DNA from: Taudactylus pleione
Taxonomy: Eukaryota; Chordata; Amphibia; Anura; Myobatrachidae
NCBI GenBank assembly: GCA_031769625.1
Contig: JAUIMM010000126.1
Span: 3,682,001 to 3,746,000 of the forward strand
DNA: 64,000 nucleotides
Reading direction: 5' to 3'
This document shows positions 36,076-46,864 of this stretch, in pieces. Under the pieces are notes generated by a model. It saw nothing but the letters and a program-made list of their open reading frames with translations. It was not told the origin of the DNA and did no database searches. Made by a program: the position numbers and the translations under genes. Every line of letters begins with the position of its first letter. The stretch's first letter is position 1.

Positions 36076-36115
36076 ATGGCTACAGAGCAGCAAAGCACTT
36101 GCCAAGAGGCGCCAG
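36076..36115 (+). CDS. SANT gene (Harbinger gene 3), exon 1
   Basis: ATG 36076 opens 'MATEQQSTCQEAP', ending in phase 1 at a CAG|GTAAGT donor. Exon 2 joins in phase at 36210, which supports the model. Confidence 0.6.
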
Positions 36116-36209
36116 GTAAGTATTTGTATTTTTGGCCCTAAAGGATTTTGTAGAACCAACATTTTAGGCACATTTTACATTAGAAATGTTATTTCCAAAA
36201 ACCAAAAAG

Positions 36210-36453
36210 GTGTTGAGGATGTAATGGAAGAGGCTGCTGGCCCTAGCAGCCCAAGAAAAGCCACCAAAAAAAAACACCAGCCACAATTCACAAGAACGGA
36301 GATGGAGGTTTTGGTCCAAATGTGCGTTGATACCCTGCCCCAGGCAGCAAGGAATATGGGTGCAAGCCAGAAATGGAAAATGTGGGATGACATAGCCAGT
36401 GCTGTCAATAGGGTTGGTGAGTTTGAACGAGCAACCCAGTTCGTCAAACGCCG
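36210..36453 (+). CDS. SANT gene (Harbinger gene 3), exon 2
   Basis: After joining to exon 1 it reads 'GVEDVMEEAAGPSSPRKATK', then 'KKKHQPQFTRTEMEVLVQMC', 'KWKMWDDIASAVNRVG' and 'FERATQFVKRR', ending at CG|GTACGT. This is the Myb/SANT-like DNA-binding domain of Harbinger accessory proteins: FTR(x)E start, W-core second helix, and basic third helix continued in exon 3. A basic KKKH patch precedes it and may serve nuclear entry. Exon length (244 nt) gives phase 2, matching exon 3 exactly. In the family the protein recruits the nuclease to subterminal DNA. It lies divergent to the nuclease, a common arrangement. Confidence 0.75.
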
Positions 36454-36533
36454 GTACGTACAAACTACATTTTATTAAAAAGTGTTTACAGGTCCAAATA
36501 CTGCAGGAATAATGCCAACTTTTTAACCCACAG

Positions 36534-36710
36534 ATGGAGTGATTTCAAATATCGGCTGAAGCAAAAACTGGCTGATAGGGCTAGGCATGCAGGGGGGACA
36601 GGTGGGGGTCCCACCCCTGTTGCACTGGAGCTCACTGATTTGGAGGAGATGGCACAGGGGTGTGTGCAGGATGAGGAGGTGATTGGCGTGTCGTACATGG
36701 ATACCTACAT
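36534..36710 (+). pseudogene. SANT gene exon 3, 5' part (interrupted)
   Basis: From acceptor ccacag, the exon completes the domain with 'RWSDFKYRLKQKLADRARHA', then 'GGTGGGPTPVALELTDLEEM' and 'VQDEEVIGVSYMDTYM'. At 36711 a 2.15-kb insertion breaks the exon after the codons for MDTY. The current sequence then reads IAI and stops at 36720. The missing continuation, 'PDFAAPHVAS', lies at 38876-38907 with the sequence atggatacctacat duplicated on both sides. It is an intact exon apart from the insertion. Confidence 0.85.
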
Positions 36711-37541
36711 AGCAATATAAAATAGTGAACACTCTAGGATGCGCACGTATTGCAGCCTAAATCACACTCTCAGTAAGCACCATCTAAAAGCTTAAAAAAT
36801 TCAGGATAAAGCACAAAAAGACAGTGGATTCTGGCGCTACAAATTAAAGATACTTAAATGTCCTTATATCTCTGTATTCAGAAGTTTTCTTTTCCTTTTG
36901 TTTCTTCTTTCAATAATTCTCCGTGCATATAAAAAATAAACATAAAAAATATATAATCATAGTGTAGTATGTTTTAGATACTTGATATACACTTTTCAAA
37001 GTGTGGATGCAAAAAATGTGGATAAAGCTCTCCACCCTTTACATGCAGGAGGACATACTTCACACAATAGTAGGTAGTTGCTCATCCATATAGTGTATTA
37101 CCACCAACATATAGGCATGCACTATAAAAATATATCGTACCCAACTCACACTATAGGCACAAGGTATCCACATATAAAGGTATCTTTGATATATAGGTAA
37201 GCATACATGCAATCATCATCGGGTAAAGCGTACCCTTACTCACAAGGGACGAAGTGTAGATAATCGCATAAAGGTTTCTTTATGGGACGGCTTATCACTA
37301 ATCCCTCAGGATACTCCCATAGCAGGTGGGTATAGACATGGAGAATATCCAGTAAAAAGCAAATTTATTCAAACACAAAACATAAAAAGATAAGATCCAG
37401 GAAGCGTCTATGAAAAAGACAATCACAGCCTGAGTGCCAGAATTCAAAAGTCCGGACAACGGCACTTACAGGTGAGTGAGTCTGTTCAGAGTCCAAATGG
37501 CTTTCCTGTATCAGCGACCGGTGTCCACTCCACTCCACCAA

Positions 37542-37582
37542 CGCGTTTCAATCCCGGCCCGGGATCTTTTTCAAGGTGTACT
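37542..37582 (-). ncRNA. Hammerhead-like motif, left arm
   Basis: Reverse complement of the right-arm motif at 38182-38220: CTTGAAA, stem 'atcccgg/ccgggat', GAAAC, then GCGTT. Resembles degenerate hammerhead cores of Penelope-like terminal repeats. The CTTGAAA differs from CTGANGA, so self-cleavage is doubtful. Confidence 0.4.
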
Positions 37583-38181
37583 GTGGTAATGCCGGTATAG
37601 CGTATAAATACTGCACTGAGCCAATCAACATCCGGGGGTGTCCACAAACGTCCTCGTCTACATCACTTCCTGTTTACTCCGATCGTCATGGAGATTCAAG
37701 CCAGATGTCACTCTAACTCTTCCTGTTTGGTAACGTAACAGGAAGTTGATACCGTTTCCATGGTAATTACTATAGTGATGTAAAACATAAAGTCCCCAAC
37801 CGGAAAATCTTTATAAAAACAATAAACTATCACAAGGAATAAATAGTTAAGAAAAGGACATATTTAAAACCATATTTGTATTTATATGGTTTTAAATATG
37901 TCCTTTTCTTAACTATTTATTCCTTGTGATAGTTTATTGTTTTTATAAAGATTTTCCGGTTGGGGACTTTATGTTTTACATCACCATAGTAATTACCATG
38001 GAAACGGTATCAACTTCCTGTTACGTTACCAAACAGGAAGAGTTAGAGTGACATCTGGCTTGAATCTCCATGACGATCAGAGTAAACAGGAAGTGATGTA
38101 GGCGAGGACGTTTGTGGACACCCCCGGATGTTGATTGGCTCAGTGCAGTATTTATACGCTATAACGGCATTACCACAGTAC

Positions 38182-38220
38182 ACCTTGAAAAAGATCCCGG
38201 GCCGGGATTGAAACGCGTTG
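38182..38220 (+). ncRNA. Hammerhead-like motif, right arm
   Basis: Same motif as in the left arm, in plus orientation. The stem is seven base pairs with a short loop, followed by GAAACGCGTT. Confidence 0.4.
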
Positions 38221-38861
38221 GTGGAGTGGACGCCGGTAGCTGATACAGGAAAGCCATTTGGACTCTGAACAGACTCACTCACCTGTAAGTGCCATTATCC
38301 GGACTTTCTATTCTGGCACTTAGGCTGTGATTGTCTTTTTCATAGACGCTTCCTGGATCTTATCTTTTTATGTTTAGTGTTTGAATAAATTTGCTTTTTA
38401 CTGGATATTCTCCATGTCTATACCCACCTGCTATGGGAGTATCCTGAGGGATTAGTGATAAGCCGTCCCATAAAGAAACCTTTATGCGATTATCTACACT
38501 TCGTCTCTTGTGAGTAAGGGTACACTTTACCCGACGATGATTGCATGTATGCTTACCTATATATCAAAGATACCTTTATATGTGGATACCTTGTGCCTAT
38601 AGTGTGAGTTGGGTACGATATATTTTTATAGTGCATGCCTATATGTTGGTGGTAATACACTATATGGATGAGCAACTACCTACTATTGTGTGAAGTATGT
38701 CCTCCTGCATGTAAAGGGTGGAGAGCTTTATCCACATTTTTTGCATCCACACTTTGAAAAGTGTATATCAAGTATCTAAAACATACTACACTATGATTAT
38801 ATATTTTTTATGTTTATTTTTTATATGCACGGAGAATTATTGAAAGAAGAAACAAAAGGAA

Positions 38862-39524
38862 ATGGATACCTACATGCCCGACTTTGCGGCTCCTCATGTT
38901 GCCTCAGGTAAATGTAGTAACGTTAATAACTCCGAAATTTGTTTTGGACAATATCTAGATTATGTTATTTTTTTCTCTTTTTTTTCACAGAGACACAGGC
39001 GGATGAGTGCTCCAGAGGGGAGCTTTGGCCGCAGAACTTCTGCTGGCTCTGCAGGGGAGGAACCAGTAGATCCGGCAGGGGACCCTGTGGAAGACAGTCC
39101 AGGGCAATCCCCCTCGCAGGCAGTGGCCCTCCTCACTGATCTCAATATTAAAACGGATCTGCACACTGAGATTCTGGTGAAGCTGGATGCCAGTCTGCTA
39201 CGGGTGGCGCAGGCCCTGGAGCAAAGTGCTGCGGCCAATGTGACCATTGCTCAGGCCCTGGAGGCAAATACTGGGGCCAACATCCGGATTGCAAATGCCC
39301 TGGAGCAGCTCATTCGCCAGCAGATGTTGGAGCCGGCCACCCTTCCTGCCGGAACATCAGGATCCTCCACCTCTGACACAACAACAGCCATCCCTCCAAA
39401 TGTGCCTAGTCCTATGCCTAGTCCAGAGGCCCCAACATCTGCCTCTGGACAGGCCAGCCGAAGGACCTCCCGGACCTGTTCAGGCTCCCTCCCTACCCCG
39501 GCCAAACGGGCCAAAAGGCGATGA
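38862..39524 (+). pseudogene. SANT gene, 3' part after the insertion
   Basis: The duplicated atggatacctacat gives a new ATG, and the frame continues 'PDFAAPHVAS' to a CAG|GTAAAT donor at 38908. An 83-bp intron with a polypyrimidine acceptor (ttttttttcacag, 38990) follows. The final exon encodes 'MSAPEGSFGRRTSAGSAGEE', then a Leu-rich helix with 'LHTEILVKLDASLLRVAQAL', 'ALEANTGANIRIANALEQLI' (likely coiled coil for multimerisation), a Pro/Ser/Thr-rich linker and a basic 'PAKRAKRR' end. Unspliced, 38862-39524 is one open frame. Splicing the 83-bp intron would shift frame, so a one-base indel in exon 4 or another splice choice is implied. Confidence 0.7.
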
Positions 39525-39539
39525 CAGCACTGGCTAAAT

Positions 39540-40612
39540 TTTCCACATTCCTTCTGTGTTTGCCCCATATTCCTTAATGGCCAAAACCTCCCTCTCCCTT
39601 CTTGTGAATTGTTTTTAAATTTTGTTTGTTTGTTTGTGGTTTGAAAATGCCACTTTTTTTGTTTGTGCATTTCTATATTTTTTTTTTTTAGAGTTATCCA
39701 TATTTTATTTTTGAAAAAAAACACTTACAAAAAATTGTGTATCAAAATAAAAATAATTTGAAAAACTGAAAGAATGTATTGTTAATTCATTCAAAAACTG
39801 GTTAAAAGGTAATCCCACTAACAAAATTACAAACAATACAACGGAAATGTAAACATTATTTTTTTTAAAAAAAACAAGGGTTAAAAACCATGTAGGAGTT
39901 TTAATTAACACTTATCTAAAAAAAAAAGGAAGATGGTTTTCTTGGCCCCTAAAAAATGAAGAAAAACAACAAACCTGCATACAATATTGTTGCCCTAAAA
40001 AAAAAAAAAAAAAGAAAGTTGGCAAAAACACGCAAAGGTAAAATACATTTGTAAGCTAATTGATTGTCTAACCCAGAAATTAGCAGCTGAGTAGTTCACC
40101 TGCGTACGTTTTTTTGCTAGTAACAAAAGGCTATTTGCTAAATACCTTACAAGCATTTTTGCAATTCTAAACTGATTGTTTTTGAGGCCTCAATTGATCA
40201 ATCGGGCAACCATCGATGAGCCGCTGGAGGAACGAAGAGACTATCGTCATTGTGGTAGAGAATACCAGACCACAAGCTATGCGAGCAGTTTGAATGGAAA
40301 GTTGATCAGACAGTGACGTAACACTTTTTCCATTCACATTGGCCGTTCGCATCAGATAATGTATGTACGCCCAAAAAACGCCTCGCCGCGCCTGCATTTT
40401 CCCATCTCCACCCCCGTCACCAACCCAAAACAGACAGTTCTGTCAATCACATTTGACATGTCACTTCCTGTTCGCTATTCAATGAACGACTGAAAAAATG
40501 ATCGCAATCAGCCATACGCACATGCGCACTGTTACACCGATGCATGCATGGTTTGACAACATCGGACCGCTACGAGCGTAAGGCCGCTTACGAGCGGCTC
40601 CGAATGAGGGCC
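39540..40612. other. Harbinger right subterminal region
   Basis: A 3' UTR-like AT-rich part is followed from about 40160 by sequence colinear, as reverse complement, with the left ~400 bp of the MITE at 60437. Shared features include 'aactgctcgca', 'ttgtgg', 'gcaggcg' and the 'gagcggctc' end. No gene. Confidence 0.6.
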
Positions 40613-40735
40613 TCTGACCATTTGCTGATCATTGTCCAGCAACCCAGCTATTGATATCCTACCTTCCCCTTGCCTGCTCTCTTGCCATTTGATTTAAACA
40701 GTGTAATAGACTATAGCACCAGAATTAGATTAAGG

Positions 40736-41055
40736 CAGTGGTTCCCAAACTGTGTGCCGCGGCACTCTGGGGTGCCTTGGGACACTTGCAGGGGTGCTTC
40801 AAGTTGGTGGTCCAGCACCAAACCCAATTTTTTTATGGTTAAAGCAATGTAAATATGTGGACAAACAGAAGCACAAACCTGTCCACCACCACATAACTAA
40901 GCCTAAGGATGACAAGTAACCACAATTTACTTCACTTTACTAGTTCACTGCATTTTTAAAACAATTCTCAATAACAAACTTTTGGCTTATGGGTGCTGTG
41001 AAAACAATGCTGATGCACTAGGGTGCCTTGCTTCAAAAAAGCTTGGGAACCACTG
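40736..41055. mobile_element. hAT MITE, 320 bp, TSD GATTAAGG
   Basis: Ends CAGTGGTTCCCAAACTG and (complement) CAGTGGTTCCCAAGC. The 8-bp duplication gattaagg is perfect at 40728-40735 and 41056-41063. Interior has no coding sense. Similar ends occur in vertebrate hAT MITEs. Confidence 0.93.
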
Positions 41056-41061
41056 GATTAA

Positions 41062-41243
41062 GGGGGAAATTTACTAAAGTGAGATTTTTTAGAAGTGGAA
41101 ATGTTGCCCATAGCAACCAATCAGATTCTAGCTATTATCTCTTAGAATGTGCTAGTTAAATATTAAGTAGAATCTGATTGGTAGCTATGTGCAACATCTC
41201 CACTTCTAAAAAACCTCTCACTTTAGTAAATACTGTATACCCC
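41062..41243. mobile_element. Palindromic MITE, 182 bp, TSD TAA
   Basis: Arms 'tttactaaagtgagattttt' and the reverse match near 41225 enclose 'caaccaatcagattctag'. TAA flanks at 41059-41061 and 41244-41246. Its first two bases fall inside the duplication of the neighbouring hAT MITE. Confidence 0.8.
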
Positions 41244-41620
41244 TAAGCCTCTATTCGCTTCCTTTGGTTATATATCTCTGTGCACCAAACCATTGTTCAA
41301 ACGTTAACTATGTGTTTGTCTGACCCTTGTGGGTTATTGTCTTGACCACATGTGTACCAAATCCTAAATGGTCTGACTGCAAGCCAATCTCTCTGCTGAC
41401 ACCTGTCATACAGATGAACGCTCTGTTTTCATATACCCCAGTGTTTCCATATTCCCCAATGTTAACCATATTACCCATATTTACTAGTTACTTGGTTTCA
41501 GTTATCATATTACCCTACAAATTCTGTTGCTCAAATTCTGTTGCCATATTACCAATTGCCTCTGTTGCTGGAATCCACTCTGAATTTGCTGTGTAGTTAC
41601 TAATACTGTATTGTGACTAA

Positions 41621-42532
41621 GGGCTCTATTTATTAACATTATTTTTACTAAAATAAAGTGAAAAAGGGTGTTTTCACACCCTTTTCACATTATTTTAGTT
41701 TCACCTACAATTACTATAGGGCAATTGGAGTAGAATTCGTAAAATTCTAATCCAACCCCTAAGTATCACTTATTTTTAGTAAGCAGATCGCATTTCCCAT
41801 AATTGTATTGGGAAATGTGATCCGACCAGAGTTACTAAAAATAAATTGTAAAAAAATACCGGGGAAAGCCCTGTGATAATAACGCCACCTGGAGGTGGCA
41901 TTATCCATAGTCTCCCCCGGTTACTGGAATCCTGCCCTGCTCTAACAGGGAGAGCAGAGCCGGGAGTCGGCCCCAGTAATCAGCTGTGTGGTCTAAACAG
42001 ACCACACGCTGATACAGTGTAAAAAAATAAAATAAAAATTTACTTACCTGACTCCAGCGGCCGGTAGTCAGGGCTCCGGGTGATGTCCTCCCTCCGGTCA
42101 GCTGGTCTCCCATGCTGCACTGCGGCCTGGTCATCAGGTGATCGGGTCCCAGTGCAGTATGGGATATCACCTGACCGGAGGACATGGAGGACATCACCTG
42201 AGCCCGGATCATGCAGGTAAGCATAATTAAGGGAGAGGGGGGGTCGCGGGGGTCCACGATTGTGGGGGGTGGGGATGGAGGCGGGCTTAGCGCCAGGCGG
42301 GGGTAGCAGCGGCGGTCGGTCGGTGCATGCGCGGGGCACTGGTCACAGTATTTTTTTACCGTGACTAGTGTGCGGAGGGGATTCGCAGGGACAGAGCTTT
42401 CTCGCAAGCTCTGTCCCTGCAAGGGATTTGTAGTAAATCCCTGTGATATTGCCTGAATTCGCAATGCGAATTCAGTCGGTAATATCACACTACAATCTGC
42501 ATTACCAATGCGGATTGTAGTAAATAGAGCCC
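41621..42532. mobile_element. Harbinger-like MITE, 912 bp
   Basis: Ends GGGCTCTATTTATTA and (complement) GGGCTCTATTTACTA. Flanks taa and tga match at two of three bases. GC-rich interior at 41930-42360 has frames without known domains. Confidence 0.65.
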
Positions 42533-43141
42533 TGAAAGCTTAAGGTGAACACTCGTAACTTTGATCAGTACTGATTCATTAGAAAAAGCAATGCTTTCAC
42601 CTAATTTTGAGCTTTTAAATATCAATGTATAGGTGCAGGACAAGACTAATTTTCTGTAAACAAAAAAAAACTAATTCGATGAGGAAGTGTTTTATTTCTG
42701 TTCCTTTACTGGGTATCTTACATGCCAACTTTAAGGTAACAAGATTCTCGCAACTTCTTCCTGTAAAATAGGGACAGACAGACATTTTTAGAATTGTGAC
42801 TTTGCAGATTGCATATATTAGAGGAAATGTTTCTTATGTAGATATTCTCCTTATTTACACCTGCTATACAAAACACACAGCTTGTTTAGGCAGCATTTGT
42901 GCATATAAATTTAAAAACTAAACATAAGGTAAGATAAACATTGGAAGAGTTTACATTGACATTTTACATACTGATTTTAATGTTTTGTTTAGTAAATTAA
43001 AAAGTACCAGAGTGGGTAAGCACATAGGAAAATAATTGTTTACACAGAAATAAGCATAAAATCTTTCCATAGAAGTAAAGTAAAAAATTGCTGACATAAT
43101 TGCTTTGTCCACCTCTTTGCACACTGGATTTTTTACATTAA

Positions 43142-43594
43142 GGGACTGATTCAGCATTACACATAAGTGCAATGCTGAACACACATTCCCGATTATCGTG
43201 AATCTTCACGTGTGCAGAATCAGTTCTGTGTATGTGCACAATGGGTGCTGCGTGATCGCATGCAGCCCCTGCTATGCCTTTATTCTAGCCTTGCAAGATG
43301 GCCAGTCGGCGTATGCTGCGGCTTACTCAGCTAGCCAGCGCCGTCCTCCATATAAACCAATAGTTGCAATGGTTATCCTAGCCTGCGACGTTGGTCATTG
43401 CAACGTTGGGATTGTAAATGCAGCAGGGGGTGTCAGACACCTCATGCTGCCAAGGACGTATCTATAATGGGTGCAGGTGGGCCCCCTCCTCTCTTAAAAC
43501 GCCCCTGGCTGCTGCATTTGCATATTAGCAAGTACAGAGTTGCAAAGTTGCATGTGTGCAGCTTTGCAATTTCATCCTATGCTGAATCACCCCC
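43142..43594. mobile_element. Harbinger-type MITE, 453 bp, TSD TAA
   Basis: Ends GGGACTGATTCAGCAT and (complement) GGGGGTGATTCAGCAT; taa flanks at 43139-43141 and 43595-43597. Contains a nested shortened relative of the hAT MITE at 2043 (about 43453-43508). Confidence 0.75.
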
Positions 43595-43799
43595 TAAGTG
43601 CGAAATGAAATGTGTGGGTCAGTTTGGCCCTTTAAGATTATTTTACACACTCTCCCACAATGTGCATACCTTTCCCCAGACTTTTCTGCTGTGCGGGAAC
43701 TTATTGCTTCCCATGGGCAAATTCAGGATTTGCAATGTGGGGTTTCCGTTTACTTGTTTTATATTTATATATACTGTATATAAATTTCATAAAGTCTGT

Positions 43800-44515
43800 C
43801 CCATCTTGGGTGAGTGCGCAGTTGAAGCCATCTCTCCAATGACTCCCACTATGAGGGAGACGGGACAGTCAGACCTAGTGCGCAGAAGAAGAACAGGGAA
43901 GTATGGAAGCATGGGGACTATGGAGGGGGGCTGTTTAGACCCCTGAGGAAGTCTTTTTAGATGAAACGCATTGGGACCCCAGTTCCAGTCTCTGTCCTAC
44001 TGCTGACCATTTGCAGATAAGCATTCTATTATCTAATTTTTAATGTTCTGTTAATCCTTGTATACTCTGTATCCCCTTGTATTATGTGTCATTAAAACCC
44101 CATTGTGAAAAAGCATTTCTGAGAAAGGGTAATTTTCTGCTTATTTGAAGCCGACCTAATCTACCTGTATGCAAACTATTGGGGCCATCATGGGATATTG
44201 AAGGAGCTACCAGGATACACAGCATTATATGCAGTTATTCAAGTATTGTTCCAGTACGCAATATATATTAATTACGTTATTGGTTTTTAAACAAAATACT
44301 ACACTATATATGTGTTTCATCTGTCTCTGTTTGAGCCCCTCCTATTAAGGTTTCTGGAGATTTTGGAGTACCGGGTCCATCCCACCACATGGAATCCCAG
44401 TAAAAGAACTACAGATAAGCCTAAAAGTTTTATTATCTGGTACGCACATTTATATTTGAGCATGTGCATTTTAACTTTGAAGTTACTACACTATCAGGCG
44501 CATGTTCTTTCCAAA
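43800..44515 (+). mobile_element. Penelope-like terminal fragment (tentative)
   Basis: Contains a hammerhead-like core at 43943-43970 (CTGAGGA, short stem, GATGAAACGC) and downstream AT-rich unique sequence similar in style to the Penelope-like insert at 38.2 kb. Element limits are uncertain and no RT is present. Confidence 0.4.
43943..43970 (+). ncRNA. Hammerhead-like core
   Basis: CTGAGGA followed by a weak stem 'agtc/gat', then GAAACGC. It fits CTGANGA...GAAA in order, but the stem is poor. Degenerate. Confidence 0.35.
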
Positions 44516-44550
44516 CTTCACTTCCATATATATATATACAGGTTGAGATA

Positions 44551-44980
44551 CAGGTTGAGTCTCCCATATCCAAAATGCTTGGGACCAGGGGTATTTTGGA
44601 TATCGGAATATTCCGTATTTTGGAATATTTGCATAAAATAATGAAATATCTTGGGAATGGGACCCAAATCTAAACACAGAATGATTTTATGCTTTATATA
44701 CACCTTATACACACAGCCTGAAGGTCATTTTATACTATATTTTTAATAATTTTGTGCATCAAACAAATTTGGGGACATACATGAAATTCATTTATGTTTC
44801 ATATACACCTTATATACACAGCCTGAAGGTTATTTTATACTATATTTTTAATAATTTGTGCTTTAAAAAAAGTTTGTGTACATTGAACCATCGGAAAGCA
44901 AAGGTTTCACTTTCTCACTCATGGTAAAAATATTCCGTATTTCCGAATATTTGGTATTTGGGTATGGGAGACTCAACCTG
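44551..44980. mobile_element. Tigger/MER2-like MITE, 430 bp, TSD TA
   Basis: Ends CAGGTTGAGTCTCCCATA at left and its complement at right, with TA on each side. Interior motifs 'atgcttgggaccag', 'cacagcctgaaggt' and 'gtacattgaaccatc' recall mammalian MER2 (pogo/Tigger) from memory. A 'tatacaccttata(t/c)acacagcc' block occurs twice, so it has an internal duplication. Confidence 0.75.
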
Positions 44981-45154
44981 TATATGTATATATTAGGGGT
45001 GAGCGGGTTCTGATTTCTGAAATCCGAACCCCCCCCGAACCCCCCCAATCTGAGGCCGATCCGAGTCAGGCTCGACTTTTCCCGCCTGACTCGGATCTGA
45101 AATCGAGGCAAAACGTCATCATCCCGCCTTCCGGGTCTCGCGGGTTTTGGATCC

Positions 45155-45163
45155 TATATAAGG
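45155..45163 (+). promoter_or_regulatory. TATA box of hAT copy B
   Basis: TATATAAGG at the same distance from the left end as in copy C. Confidence 0.55.
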
Positions 45164-45539
45164 TACCCGCGTCGGCGACATTTTCTCACTCGGCTGTGGA
45201 AAGTGAAGAGGGAGGGTGGGAGTTAGGGCTGGCTGGGCTGTGTAGTGTAGTATAGTGTAGTGCAGAGTAGTGTTGTGCTGTGCTGTGCTGCGCTGCTGTT
45301 GTCCACTACTTCAAAGTCCATAGGGGCTGGCTGTGTTGTGCTGTGCTGCTGTTGTCCATAGGGGCTGTGTCTAACTACTTCAAAGTCCATAGGGGCTGGT
45401 TGGACTGTGTTGTGCAGTCAGTTGTCCATAGGGGCTGTGTCCACGCCAAAGTTCTGTGCAGTCTCCCAGTCCTAAAGGGGTGCTGTAGTGTTGTCCAGGG
45501 GGTGCTCTGTCCGTCAGGGGTGCTCCCCCCAAGTGCTAA

Positions 45540-46850
45540 AAAAATATATATTTTTTCTGTGTTTGTGAATTGTGTGCGCAGTAGCCGCACGTGCATCAAC
45601 AAAGTAGTGCCAAGCGTGCGCCTGTGTCATAAGTAAAGGGCCGGCTGGCTTGACCGTTAAAGGGTGCTGTAACCCCCAAAATACACTCCAAACCAAATGA
45701 AAAAATATTTTCTGTGTTTGTGAATTGTGTGCGCAGTAGCCGCATGTACATCAACAAAGTAGTGCCAAGCGTGCGCCTGTGTCATAAGTAAAGGGCCGGC
45801 TGGCTTGACCGTTAAAGGGTACTGTAACCCCCAAAGTACACTCCAAACCAAATAAAAAAATATTTTCTGTGTTTGTGAATTGTGTGCGCAGTAGCCGCAG
45901 GTACATCAACAAAGTAGTGCCAAGCGTGCGCCTGTGTCATAAGTAAAGGGCCGGCTGGCTTGACCGTTAAAGGGTACTGTAACCCCCAAAGTACACTCCA
46001 AACCAAATAAAAAAATATTTTCTGTGTTTGTGAATTGTGTGCGCAGTAGCCGCACGTACATCAACAAAGTAGTGCCAAGCGTGCGCCTGTGTCATAAGTA
46101 AAGGGCCGGCTGGCTTGACCGTTAAAGGGTACTGTAACCCCCAAAGTACACTTCAAACCAAATAAAAAAATATTTTCTGTGTTTGTGAATTGTGTGCGCA
46201 GTAGCCGCAGGTACATCAACAAAGTAGTGCCAAGCGTGCGGCTGTGTCATAAGTAAAGGGCCGGCTGGCTTGACCGTTAAAGGGTGCTGTAACCCCCAAA
46301 GTACACTCCAAACCAAATAAAAAAATATTTTCTCTGTTTGTGAATTGTGTGCGCAGTAGCCGCTCGTGCATCAACAAAGTAGTCCCAAGCGTGCGCCTGT
46401 GTCCCATAAATAAAGGGCCGGCTGGATTGACCGCTAAAGGGTGCTGTAACCCCCAAAGGGCACTCCAAACAAAATAAAAAAAAATATTTTTTGGTGTTTG
46501 TGAATTGTGTGCGCAGTAGCCGCACATGCATCAACAAAGTAGTGCCAAGCGTGCGCCTGTGTCCCATAAATAAAGGGCCAGCTGGATTGACCGCTAAAGG
46601 GTGCTGTAACCCCCAAACGGCACTCCAAACAAAATAAAAAAAATATTTTCTGTGTTTGTGAATTGTGTGCGCACTGTGGCTGCACATGCATCAACAAAGG
46701 AGCAGCGCCAAGCGTGCGCCTGTGTCCCATAAGTAAAGGGCTGGCTGGCTCATTTCTTAAAGGGTGGTGTAACCCACAAAGTGCACTAGTCTCCAACAAA
46801 AATAAAAAATTATTTTCTGTGTTTGTGTGCGCCTTAGCCGCACATATATA
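45540..46850. repeat. Subterminal tandem array, 8 units of about 155 bp
   Basis: Eight 'atcaacaaag' marks at about 155-bp spacing. Several units carry gtacatc in place of gtgcatc, which removes CACGTG. Last two units are variants with 'gtcccataa'. Confidence 0.95.
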
Positions 46851-46864
46851 TCAATACAACATAA

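Larger units (their letters stand above)
36711..38861. mobile_element. Penelope-like inverted dimer inserted in SANT gene
   Basis: A 2,151-bp insert flanked by the 14-bp duplication atggatacctacat (36697-36710 and 38862-38875). It consists of two near-identical arms of about 970 bp in inverted orientation (about 36893-37875 and 37884-38861), with an 8-base spacer near 37879, plus about 180 bp seen only at the left edge. Arms differ at few positions. Each arm has a 'ccgggattgaaacgcgtt' hammerhead-like segment, a 'gaataaatttgc' stretch and a purine-rich end 'gaagaaacaaaaggaaa'. Variable-length duplication, hammerhead-like core and inverted repeat layout fit the terminal repeats of Penelope-like elements. 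No RT is present. Confidence 0.7.
29768..40612. mobile_element. Harbinger element, 10,845 bp, TSD TCT
   Basis: Left end GGGCCTGATTCAGACCC and right-end complement GGCCCTCATTCGGAGCC are inverted termini. TCT flanks both (29765-29767, 40613-40615), the 3-bp duplication expected of PIF/Harbinger. Inside are a Myb/SANT-like gene (plus), a HARBI1-type nuclease (minus), a 94-bp tandem array, and a second Myb/SANT-like gene (plus) split by a Penelope-like insertion. Right subterminal sequence resembles the 600-bp MITEs. The nuclease has one premature stop, so the copy is probably immobile without help. Confidence 0.88.

Noticed and set aside
39251..39724. Minus-strand frame of 157 codons opposite the SANT gene
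   Set aside because: Shadow of the plus-strand coding exon, which has a coherent domain pattern.
41901..42488. Minus-strand frame of 195 codons
   Set aside because: GC-rich MITE interior; Pro/Arg/Ser-rich with no recognisable domain, and another frame is open over the same stretch.
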